Assembly: GCF_000498395.2 (NCBI RefSeq)
Contig: NZ_CP010979.1
Location: forward strand, 1,550,001 to 1,614,000
Reading direction: 5' to 3'
From: Pseudomonas putida S13.1.2
GTDB lineage: Bacteria > Pseudomonadota > Gammaproteobacteria > Pseudomonadales > Pseudomonadaceae
DNA length: 64,000 nucleotides
In this document: piece after piece, positions 54,100 to 61,641 of the stretch
Layout: each line of letters opens with the position of its first letter
Position numbering within the stretch: position 1 is the first letter of the stretch
The notes under the pieces: model-generated
What the model was told of the DNA's origin: nothing
What the model saw: the letters and a program-made list of their open reading frames with translations, nothing else
Database searches by the model: none
Program-made: the position numbers and the translations under genes

Positions 54100-54930
54100 C
54101 TAGGCTTGGCGCAGGAACTCGAGGCAGGAACGGTTGAACAACTCACGGTGCTCCACCTGAACCCAATGTCCACAGCGGTTGAGCAGAATAAAGCGGGCGT
54201 CAGGGGCGTTGTCGAGCACTTTCATCGCGCCACCGACCGGGTTGAAGTTGTCGTTGGTGCCCCAGAACCCCAGAATCGGTACGCGCAGCTCCTCCAGGCG
54301 CTCGGTCATGTTCGGCACCATCATGGTCGAGAACAGGCAGTGCGGCTGGTATTTGGCCACGGCAACGCGTTCGGCCAGCAGGCTGTCGGGCAGTTGCGAA
54401 GCATCGAACAGCTGCAGGCTCATGATCTGGCGCATTTTGTCGATGTCGAGCGGGCCGGCATTGAACAGCTCGACCATGCGCTGAATACCGATCTTCTTGA
54501 AGTAGGTTTCGCGCTCTTCGACACCGCCCGGGGCCATCAGGATCAGCTTGTCGAGCAATTGCGGTTCGGCCAGCCCCAGGCCAATGGCGATGGCGCCACC
54601 CAGGGAGTTGCCGAGTAGCGTGCAACGTTGCACTTCAAGGGCCTTGAGCAAGCCGGACACGGCGTTGACGAAGAAATCCAGGTTGTACTGGACGTTGTCG
54701 GGCTTGTCCGAACGGCCGAAGCCGGGCAGGTCGATCACCAGGTTACGAAAGCCGGCCGCAACGAAGTCGGGGTAGTTGCCCTTGAAGTTGCTGTAGCCAC
54801 TGGCGCCCGGGCCACTGCCATGCAACCACACCACGACGGGGCCGCTGCCTTCGTCGAGGTAATGCAGGCGCAGGCCGTTGTCGAGGGTGACGAAGTGGCC
54901 GATAGGCAACGGTAGGTCTTGTTCTGACAT
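54100..54930 (-). CDS. Meta-cleavage product hydrolase (alpha/beta hydrolase, HsaD/TesD type)
   Basis: A 276-residue alpha/beta hydrolase with the oxyanion block WLHGSGPGASGYSNF, the nucleophile in LLGNSLGGAIAIG (Ser near 111), the acid in GTNDNFNPVGGA and the histidine in LNRCGHWVQVEH. This pattern is typical of carbon-carbon hydrolases acting on meta-cleavage products (MhpC, BphD, HsaD). Here it should split the ring-opened A-ring product to a dienoate and the C/D-ring acid. ATG at 54930 follows GGAG; the upstream TTG is too close to that site. Confidence 0.9.
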   Translation of the reverse strand: MSEQDLPLPIGHFVTLDNGLRLHYLDEGSGPVVVWLHGSGPGASGYSNFKGNYPDFVAAGFRNLVIDLPGFGRSDKPDNVQYNLDFFVNAVSGLLKALEVQRCTLLGNSLGGAIAIGLGLAEPQLLDKLILMAPGGVEERETYFKKIGIQRMVELFNAGPLDIDKMRQIMSLQLFDASQLPDSLLAERVAVAKYQPHCLFSTMMVPNMTERLEELRVPILGFWGTNDNFNPVGGAMKVLDNAPDARFILLNRCGHWVQVEHRELFNRSCLEFLRQA

Positions 54931-54947
54931 CTTCAAATCTCCATTGA

Positions 54948-56282
54948 TCAGGCAGTTACGGCATTTTCAGGGGTGGCAGTCGGTGCAGCCGATCGCTGCA
55001 GTTGGGCGCGGTAGCGGGGCAGGGCCATGCCCAGGAATACGGTCGAGAGCATCAGCATCGAAATGGAGGCGGCCAGCGCATAGCGCAGTGCCTCGGTGCC
55101 GAGGGCCGGGGTGAACAGATCGCTGAGTACCCCGATCAGCAGCGGGCCAACGCCGACACCCAGCAGGGTCATGGCCATGACGAAGATTGAAGTTGCCTGG
55201 GCCAGGCGCGCTGCCGGGAACAAATGCGTGACGGCGCCCAGGCAAGGGGTCGCCCACCAGGTACCAAAGAAGGCAAAACCTGCATAGAAGAGAAACGCGG
55301 TCGGTACCGGGGTGTTACCCAGGTGGAACAGAACGCCGGTTGGCCAGAGGAAGTACGCCAACGCGAACGGGATACTGACCAGCGTGGCAAGCAGCGGTAC
55401 GCCAATCTGCCAGCCGGCATCACGGCGGGCCATGCGGTCGGAAATGATGCCGCAGGCCAGGGTGCCGAAGGTGGCACCGCTGCCGCCAACCACGCCGACC
55501 AGAAAGCCTGCGTCCTGCAGGTTCAAACCGTGGGAGCGGATCAGGAAACTCGGGCTCCAGGTGCCAATCGCATAGCCGGCGATGGCGCTGGACGCGCCGG
55601 TCAGCACCAGCCAAAGGAACGATGGGGTCTCCATCAGCTTGGCCACTGTCTTTGCCCAGCCTTCCTGAACGACCTGGACCTTGGTCTGCACTTCGCTGGC
55701 AATTTTCGGCGCACGGACCGTAAGCCACAGCAGCAGCCCCAGCAGGATGCCCGGTACGCCAATGATCAGGAACGCCGAGCGCCAGCCGTAATGCTGGGCG
55801 ATCCAGCCACCGAATCCGAGGCCGAATATGGCGCCGAAGCTTGAGCCGAGCATCAGGATGGACAGTGCAGTGGAGCGATTTTTTGCTGGGTAAAGCTGCG
55901 AAATCATCGCCACCGAAGGTGCCGTGCCGCCCGCTTCACCAACGGCTACGCCGATCCGCGCCAACACCAGCAGCCAGAAGCTGGTGGCCAGGCCGCAGGC
56001 CATGGTCATCACACTCCAGGCAATGCAGCAGGCGGCAATCACCGGTTTCGGCCCGATACGGTCGGAAAGCCGGCCCAGGGGGAAGCCGAACAGGGTATAG
56101 AACACCGCAAATGTGACCCCCGAGAGCAGGCCGATGCCCGTGTCGGAAATGCCGAACTCCGCCTTGACCGGCTCGATCAGGATCGCCATCAGCTGCCGGT
56201 CGATGTAGTTGAAGATGTAAATCACGGCCAGCACGAACAGTGCGTAGTGGCTACGCCAGGTAACGCGGTTGGAAGAGTTCAC
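54948..56282 (-). CDS. MFS transporter, spinster-like (putative steroid uptake)
   Basis: A 444-residue twelve-segment major facilitator protein, related in layout to the one at 22600-23925. It has IYIFNYIDRQLMAILIEPVKAEFGISD, FPLGRLSDRIGPKPV, RIGVAVGEAGGTAPS and an internal GVVGGSGATFGTLACG. The start is GTG at 56282 with GGGAG eight bases upstream; no ATG fits. It heads the minus operon with the hydrolase and FadH-like genes and has its own operator copy. Steroid substrate is inferred from context. Confidence 0.85.
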   Translation of the reverse strand: MNSSNRVTWRSHYALFVLAVIYIFNYIDRQLMAILIEPVKAEFGISDTGIGLLSGVTFAVFYTLFGFPLGRLSDRIGPKPVIAACCIAWSVMTMACGLATSFWLLVLARIGVAVGEAGGTAPSVAMISQLYPAKNRSTALSILMLGSSFGAIFGLGFGGWIAQHYGWRSAFLIIGVPGILLGLLLWLTVRAPKIASEVQTKVQVVQEGWAKTVAKLMETPSFLWLVLTGASSAIAGYAIGTWSPSFLIRSHGLNLQDAGFLVGVVGGSGATFGTLACGIISDRMARRDAGWQIGVPLLATLVSIPFALAYFLWPTGVLFHLGNTPVPTAFLFYAGFAFFGTWWATPCLGAVTHLFPAARLAQATSIFVMAMTLLGVGVGPLLIGVLSDLFTPALGTEALRYALAASISMLMLSTVFLGMALPRYRAQLQRSAAPTATPENAVTA

Positions 56283-56342
56283 GACGGGTGCTCCCGGTTT
56301 TGTTCTAGTGAGCAGGAGCGTGGCGCCGATCACGCTCGGGCA

Positions 56343-56360
56343 CATCGTCCATTCAGACCA
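56343..56360 (-). promoter_or_regulatory. Cluster operator, copy 6 (upstream of MFS-hydrolase operon)
   Basis: On the minus strand: TGGTC-TGAATG-GACGATG, one mismatch in the left half. It lies 60 bases before the GTG start of the MFS gene. Copy 7 follows 52 bases away in the opposite orientation, one element for each divergent operon. Confidence 0.72.
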
Positions 56361-56394
56361 CTTGCTTGCGGCACATCGGGCAAGCGCGGCTGCG

Positions 56395-56412
56395 TAGTCT
56401 TATCGGACGATG
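56395..56412 (+). promoter_or_regulatory. Cluster operator, copy 7 (upstream of SDR-BaiE-like operon)
   Basis: TAGTC-TTATCG-GACGATG, a perfect match in both halves, lies 97 bases before the SDR start at 56510. It is separate from copy 6, which faces the other way. Confidence 0.75.
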
Positions 56413-56509
56413 TTGCGGTTTTGTACAGGGTTAATGATTTGTCCCGTGCTCGATCATCCAGCGCGTTGTGCAGCTGATCGGGGAAGCCAAGGCTTGCGGG
56501 AGATCAACG

Positions 56510-57244
56510 ATGAAGTTAGCGAACAAAGTGGCCCTGATCACGGGCGCCGGGCAAGGCATGGGGCGGGCGATTGCCCAGCGCTTTGCCGAGGCCGGCGCAC
56601 GGGTGGTGGCGGCCGACATCAACCTGCAGGCTGCCGAGCAGACGATCGAAGGGCTCGGTGAGCATGCCCTGGCGCTGGCGTGCAACGTCGCCGACAGCGA
56701 CTCGGTGGCGGCGGCGATGCACAGGCTGGAAGCCCGTTTCGGCGCCCTCGACATCCTGGTGAATAACGCCGGTGTCGGTTCAGTCGACAGCTTTGTCGAC
56801 ACCCCGGACGCGCACTGGCAGCGGGTCATTGGGGTCAACCTCACGGGCACCTTCCTGTGCAGCCGTGAAGCGGTGCGGCTGATGCAAAAGCACGCCATTC
56901 AGGGCGTGGTGATCAATATTTCCAGCACCGCCGCGATGACTGGCGAAGGCCCAAGCCATTACTGCGCAGCCAAAGCCGGCGTCATGGGGCTGACCCGCAG
57001 CATGGCGCGGGAGCTGGCCGCCAGCGGCATCCGCGTCAACACCTTGGTGCCCGGCCCGACCAACACCCCGATGATGGCCGACATCCCCGATGAGTGGCTG
57101 CAGGGCATGCTCAAGGCAATCCCCCTGGGCCGTATGGGCGAGGTCGATGAGATCGCCCGCGCCGCCGTGTTTCTGGCCAGTTCCGACGCCAGCTTCATCA
57201 CCGGCCAGAACCTCGCCGTCAACGGCGGCATGGCCTTCATTTGA
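56510..57244 (+). CDS. Short-chain dehydrogenase/reductase (hydroxysteroid dehydrogenase candidate)
   Basis: A 244-residue classical SDR with GAGQGMG (12-18), NNAG (85-88), Ser138/139, Tyr151 and Lys155. ATG at 56510 has GGGAG upstream; a longer reading is rejected. FabG-like in general appearance, but it heads an operon with a second SDR, a BaiE-like protein and an OYE. A hydroxysteroid dehydrogenase acting at C3, C7 or C12 is therefore more likely. Confidence 0.85.
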   Translation: MKLANKVALITGAGQGMGRAIAQRFAEAGARVVAADINLQAAEQTIEGLGEHALALACNVADSDSVAAAMHRLEARFGALDILVNNAGVGSVDSFVDTPDAHWQRVIGVNLTGTFLCSREAVRLMQKHAIQGVVINISSTAAMTGEGPSHYCAAKAGVMGLTRSMARELAASGIRVNTLVPGPTNTPMMADIPDEWLQGMLKAIPLGRMGEVDEIARAAVFLASSDASFITGQNLAVNGGMAFI

Positions 57245-57258
57245 ACCGGGAGCAGGCA

Positions 57259-58032
57259 ATGAGCACACGACTTCAAGGCAAGATCGCATTCATTACCGGT
57301 GCCAGCTCCGGGATTGGTGCGGCCACCGCCCGACGCTTTGCCCAGGAGGGCGCCACCGTGGTGCTCTGCGGGCGTAATCAGGCGCCATTGGAAACTGTGG
57401 CCAGCGCCATTCGCGAAGCCGGTGGCAACGCCCATTGGCAGGTCGCCGATGTCAGCGACGAGCAAGCCTTTGTCGGCGCAATCGAGGCCGCGGCGCAGCA
57501 GCATGGCCGCCTGGACATCCTGGTCAACAACGCCATGGCCTACACCTGGGGTGCCATCGACAGCACCAGCACGGGCGACTGGCACGCCAACTTCCGCACC
57601 ACCGTGGACGGCACGTTCTGGGGCACGCGCACGGCCATGGCGCTGATGAAAGCCCAAGGCGGCGGCGCAATCGTCAACATCGCCTCGATCTGCGGGTTGT
57701 TCGGTACGCCCTGGATGGCCGGCTACTCGGCAGCCAAGGCCGCAGTGATCAACTTCAGCCGCGCTGCAGCCAGCGAAGGGGCGGCCAACAGGATTCGCTG
57801 CAACGTGGTGGTCCCGGGCGTCATCGAAACCCCGGCAACCGCGGGCATGCTGGCCGACGCCAAGGCCCGTGGCAACACCGAGAAACTGATCCCGCTGCGC
57901 CGTATCGGCCAGGCGCAGGAGGTAGCCAACGCGATTCTGTTCCTGGCCAGCGACGAAGCGTCCTATATCACCGGCGCGTGTGTGCCGGTGGATGGCGGGC
58001 GCAGCTCGGAACTCTACACGGTGCTGGAGTGA
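57259..58032 (+). CDS. Short-chain dehydrogenase/reductase, second of a pair
   Basis: A 257-residue SDR with GASSGIG (14-20), Ser143, Tyr156 and Lys160. The usual NNAG is NNAMA (90-94), an uncommon change at the adenine-ring pocket. ATG at 57259 has GGGAG six bases upstream; the TTG at 57241 is rejected. With the preceding SDR it could form an oxidise-then-reduce pair that inverts a hydroxyl, as described for 12-hydroxysteroids in Comamonas. That role is a guess from gene order. Confidence 0.82.
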   Translation: MSTRLQGKIAFITGASSGIGAATARRFAQEGATVVLCGRNQAPLETVASAIREAGGNAHWQVADVSDEQAFVGAIEAAAQQHGRLDILVNNAMAYTWGAIDSTSTGDWHANFRTTVDGTFWGTRTAMALMKAQGGGAIVNIASICGLFGTPWMAGYSAAKAAVINFSRAAASEGAANRIRCNVVVPGVIETPATAGMLADAKARGNTEKLIPLRRIGQAQEVANAILFLASDEASYITGACVPVDGGRSSELYTVLE

Positions 58033-58037
58033 TGAGC

Positions 58038-58667
58038 ATGGAACCGAACATGTTGTTGGCACGCATCGACCGGCTTGAGTCGATTGAGGAAATTCGTCAA
58101 TTGGCGGCCAAGTACTCGCTGTCGCTGGACATGCGCGACCTCGATGCCCACGTCAATCTGTTTGCCGAAGACATCCGAGTTGGCCGCGAAAAGACCGGCC
58201 GCGCGCACCTGAAAGCATGGGTCGATGCGACCTTGCGCGATCAGTTCAGCGGCACCTCGCATCACCTGGGCCAGCACATCATCGAACTGCTTGACGCCGA
58301 CAATGCCGTTGGCGTGGTGTATTCCAAGAACGAGCATGAGACCGGCCCCGAGTGGGTGACCATGCAAATGCTTTATTGGGATGACTACCAGCGCATCGAT
58401 GGCCGTTGGTACTTCCGTCGCCGCCTGCCGTGCTACTGGTACGCCAGCGACCTCAACAAGCCGCCGATCGGCGAGCGAAAGATGCGCTGGCCAGGGCGTG
58501 AACCCTATGCCGGCAGCTTCCACGACCTGTTCCCGTCGTGGGCCGAGTTCTGGGCGCAGCGCCCGGACAAGGACCAACTGCCCGATGTCGCCCCGGCCGC
58601 GCCCCTGGAACACTTTCTAGCCACCCTGCGACGCGGTGCTGCGGCACCGAAGATTCGTGTGCGCTGA
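58038..58667 (+). CDS. SnoaL-like protein resembling bile-acid 7alpha-dehydratase BaiE
   Basis: A 209-residue NTF2-fold protein. The N-terminal part aligns by eye with BaiE: IEEIRQLAAKYSLSLDMRDLD against IEAIKELKGKYFRCLDGKMWD, keeping Tyr26 and Asp31 at the positions of BaiE Tyr30 and Asp35. TSHHLGQH keeps His76 at BaiE His83. BaiE Asp106 corresponds to Asn98 here. About 45 extra C-terminal residues are present. The flanking SDR and OYE genes fit hydroxysteroid dehydration and reduction of the new double bond. ATG at 58038 follows GGAG by eight bases; the ATG at 58032 is too close. BaiE residue numbers are from memory. Confidence 0.75.
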   Translation: MEPNMLLARIDRLESIEEIRQLAAKYSLSLDMRDLDAHVNLFAEDIRVGREKTGRAHLKAWVDATLRDQFSGTSHHLGQHIIELLDADNAVGVVYSKNEHETGPEWVTMQMLYWDDYQRIDGRWYFRRRLPCYWYASDLNKPPIGERKMRWPGREPYAGSFHDLFPSWAEFWAQRPDKDQLPDVAPAAPLEHFLATLRRGAAAPKIRVR

Positions 58668-58676
58668 GGAATCGCG

Positions 58677-59750
58677 ATGAGCATTTTGTTTGAGCCCCTG
58701 CGCCTGGGCGAGCTGGAGCTGAGTAACCGCATTGTCATGGCGCCGATGACCCGCAGCCGCGCCACCGCACAGGCGGTGCCGACGGCTGAAATGGTCGACT
58801 ACTACCGCCAGCGCGCCAGTGCCGGGCTGATCATTGCCGAAGGCACTGCACCGTCCGCCGACGGACTGGGCTATTGCCGCACGCCGGCCATCTACGACAG
58901 CGCGCAGATCGAGGGTTGGCGCCAGGTCACCCGGGCGGTGAGGAATGCCGGCGGGCGCATGGTGTTGCAGTTGATGCACGTGGGCCGCGCCGCCAGTTGG
59001 CAAAACAAACCGGTCGGGGCACGGACCGTCGCCCCATCGGCGATACGTGCCCGCACCCAGGTGTTCTGCGACGGGGTTGGCCTGGTCGATACCGATGAGC
59101 CTCAGGCGTTGAGCCTGGAGGACATTGACCGCGTGATCGAGCAATACCGGCGCGCGGCCCTGAACGCTCGCGAAGCCGGCTTCGAAGGGGTCGAGCTGCA
59201 TTGCACCAGTGGTTACCTGCCAATGCAGTTCATGGCGTCCGGCAGCAACCAGCGCAGTGATGGCTATGGCGGCGCGGTAGCCAACCGCGTGCGGTTTCCG
59301 GCCCAGGTGCTGGCCGCGATGGCAGCTGCAATCGGCTCGGGGCGTGTGGGTTTCCGCCTGTGCCCGGGTAACCCTTACAACGACATCAGCGATGCCGACC
59401 CGGCCGCCACCGCACAAGCCTTGTGTGAGCAGGTCGAGCCGCTTGGCCTGGCTTACCTGCACATCATGCGCTCGCCGCTGGCCGCACTGGATGCCTTTGC
59501 CTTGGCCCGCAGCCATAGCAGCAGCGGGTTGATCCTCAATGACGGTTTCGACGGGCCTTCGGCCGCCGCGGCAATAGAAGCCGGGCAGGGCGCCGCAGTG
59601 TCGTTTGCCCGCCACTTTATCGGCAACCCCGACCTGGTCGAGCGCCTGCGCGCCGGCCTGCCGCTGGCCGGCTTCGACCGCAAGACACTTTATACGAAAG
59701 GCTCGCCTGGCTATTCGGACTATCCGACCCACGCCCAGACGACTGCATGA
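58677..59750 (+). CDS. Old Yellow Enzyme-family ene-reductase with altered substrate motif
   Basis: A 357-residue OYE (NemA/YqjM-like) with RIVMAPMTRSRA, QLMHVGRAAS, NQRSDGYGGAVANRVRF and ARHFIGNPDLVERL. The usual substrate-anchoring His-x-x-Asn is His175-Cys-Thr-Ser178 (ELHCTSGYL), so the second hydrogen-bond donor is a serine. Ene-reductases of this group hydride-reduce enones. Placed right after the BaiE-like gene, it could saturate the double bond made by dehydration. GAGGA precedes the ATG. Confidence 0.87.
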   Translation: MSILFEPLRLGELELSNRIVMAPMTRSRATAQAVPTAEMVDYYRQRASAGLIIAEGTAPSADGLGYCRTPAIYDSAQIEGWRQVTRAVRNAGGRMVLQLMHVGRAASWQNKPVGARTVAPSAIRARTQVFCDGVGLVDTDEPQALSLEDIDRVIEQYRRAALNAREAGFEGVELHCTSGYLPMQFMASGSNQRSDGYGGAVANRVRFPAQVLAAMAAAIGSGRVGFRLCPGNPYNDISDADPAATAQALCEQVEPLGLAYLHIMRSPLAALDAFALARSHSSSGLILNDGFDGPSAAAAIEAGQGAAVSFARHFIGNPDLVERLRAGLPLAGFDRKTLYTKGSPGYSDYPTHAQTTA

Positions 59751-59775
59751 ACAGCCGGTTTTATCGGAGGTAGGG

Positions 59776-61641
59776 ATGAACAATTTCAATAACAACGCAA
59801 GCCTGCTGTCCAGTGTTGATCGCGGGGTCGTGCCACGCGAACAAACCCAGGCCATCCTTGATCGCCGGGCCGAAGCCGCCGCGCGGATCAAACCTGCGGA
59901 TCGCTATACCCTGGCTGATCGCCTCGAAGAACAGGCGCAACGCCACGGCCAGCGGCCTTTCGTCATTTATGGCGATCAGCGTTTGAGCTACGCCCAGGTC
60001 AACGCCCGAGCCGACCAGCTGGCCCACGTTTTCCATGCCCGAGGCCTGCGCCCCGGCGATGTCTGCGCGCTGGCCATGGAGAACCGGCCGGCGTTTTTCT
60101 GCTGCTGGTTTGGCCTGGTCAAGCTCGGTGTGGTGGTGGGCTTCGTCAATACCCAGGTCAGTGGCCGGCCGCTGGTGCACGCGCTGGAGGCCATCGAGGC
60201 CAAGGCAATGCTCGTCGGCGAAGAGGTGCTGGGCAACGTTCTGGCAACCGAAGGCCTGCCGCCGCTGCCGCTGTGGCTGGTCGAAGATACCGAGCAAAGG
60301 TGGACCGGGGCAATGCCTGCACAGGTTGACACCGGCCTGGCCGAAGCATTGGCCGATGCCCCGTGCACGCCATTCCCGCGTGACCTGCGTGCCGACCTGC
60401 GCGCCGAGTCGCCGAGCCTGCTGATCTTTACTTCGGGCACCACCGGTTTGCCGAAAGCCGCGCGTTACAGCCACATGCGCTGGATGTCGACGGGCGACAT
60501 CATGGAAGTCACCCTGCAGACCACGCCCGGCGACGTGTTTTATTGCTGCCTGCCGCTGTACCACGGTGCCGCAGCCACTTCAGTGACGTCAACCGCGCTG
60601 AAAACCGGTGCGGCGATCGTGGTACGGCGCAAGTTCAGTGTCCGCGAATTCTGGAAAGACGTGCGTGAGCACCGCATCAGCGTGTTCCAGTACATCGGCG
60701 AGATCTGCCGCTACCTGCTCAACCAGCCCGAGGCGGCCGGCGAACGCGACCATGGCCTGCGCTGCATGCTCGGCGCCGGGTTGACGCGTGAAACCTGGCA
60801 GAACTGGGTGCAGCGTTTCGGGCCGATCCAGGTGTTCGAGGGCTGGGGCTCCACCGAGTCCAATACCAATGTGGTCAACGTCGACAACTATGTGGGCGCC
60901 TGCGGGCGTGTGCCGTTCTGGGACAAGAGCAACCTGCGCCTGGTGCGCTATGACGTTGAAACCGACAGCCACCCACGCGACGAGCAGGGCTTTTACCAGC
61001 TTTGCGAAGTGGGTGAAGTGGGTGAAGCCCTGGGCTTGATCATCGACCACCCGCAGATCGGCGGCGGCCGCTTCGAGGGTTACACCTCGGCCGAGGCAAC
61101 CAACAGCAAGATCCGCCGCAATGTCTTGCGCCCAGGGGATGCCTATTGGAGTTCGGGCGACCTGCTGCGTTATGACGAAGACGGCTACCTGTACTTCATC
61201 GACCGCATCGGTGACACCTTCCGCTGGAAAAGCGAGAACGTCTCTACCCTGGAGGTGGCAGCTGCGCTGGGCGATTTTGCCGGGCTCGAGCTGATCAACA
61301 TCTACGGCGTGCAGGTGCCCGGACAAGAGGGCCGCGCCGGCATGGCGGCGGTACTGATGCAGCCAGGGCAGCCTTTTGACCCTGAAGCGTTCTACGCGCT
61401 GACCGAGGCGCGTTTGCCACGCTATGCGGCGCCTGTATTCGTGCGGGTGTCGGCGGCGGCCGACCTGACCAGCACCTTCAAGCTGCGCAAGGTCGACCTG
61501 CAGCGCCAGGGCTACGCGCCGACGGCGTTCAGCGACCCGCTGTTCATCCGTGACGAAAGCAGCCGCAGCTATGTGCCGTACAGCACCCACGTGCTGGGGC
61601 GCATTGGCCTGGCCGCTTTTGCGGGTGACGTCAGTGAGTAA
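59776..61641 (+). CDS. FATP/SLC27-type acyl-CoA synthetase
   Basis: A 621-residue ANL ligase of the very-long-chain/bile-acid (SLC27, FATP) branch. It has LLIFTSGTTGLPKAARYSH, CCLPLYHGAAAT, FQYIGEICRYLLNQP, FEGWGSTESNTN, DAYWSSGDLL and FIDRIGDTFRWKSENVST. Mammalian members include bile acyl-CoA synthetase, which makes a CoA activation of a C24 bile acid attractive here. ATG at 59776 is preceded by GGAGG. The reading frame stays open for 57 codons upstream into the OYE gene, which is rejected. It overlaps the next gene by eight bases. Confidence 0.88.
   Translation: MNNFNNNASLLSSVDRGVVPREQTQAILDRRAEAAARIKPADRYTLADRLEEQAQRHGQRPFVIYGDQRLSYAQVNARADQLAHVFHARGLRPGDVCALAMENRPAFFCCWFGLVKLGVVVGFVNTQVSGRPLVHALEAIEAKAMLVGEEVLGNVLATEGLPPLPLWLVEDTEQRWTGAMPAQVDTGLAEALADAPCTPFPRDLRADLRAESPSLLIFTSGTTGLPKAARYSHMRWMSTGDIMEVTLQTTPGDVFYCCLPLYHGAAATSVTSTALKTGAAIVVRRKFSVREFWKDVREHRISVFQYIGEICRYLLNQPEAAGERDHGLRCMLGAGLTRETWQNWVQRFGPIQVFEGWGSTESNTNVVNVDNYVGACGRVPFWDKSNLRLVRYDVETDSHPRDEQGFYQLCEVGEVGEALGLIIDHPQIGGGRFEGYTSAEATNSKIRRNVLRPGDAYWSSGDLLRYDEDGYLYFIDRIGDTFRWKSENVSTLEVAAALGDFAGLELINIYGVQVPGQEGRAGMAAVLMQPGQPFDPEAFYALTEARLPRYAAPVFVRVSAAADLTSTFKLRKVDLQRQGYAPTAFSDPLFIRDESSRSYVPYSTHVLGRIGLAAFAGDVSE

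Noticed and set aside
57435..58037. In-frame upstream extension of the BaiE-like gene to 410 codons
   Set aside because: The extension lies in the wrong frame of the second SDR gene; homology and the ribosome site place the start at 58038.
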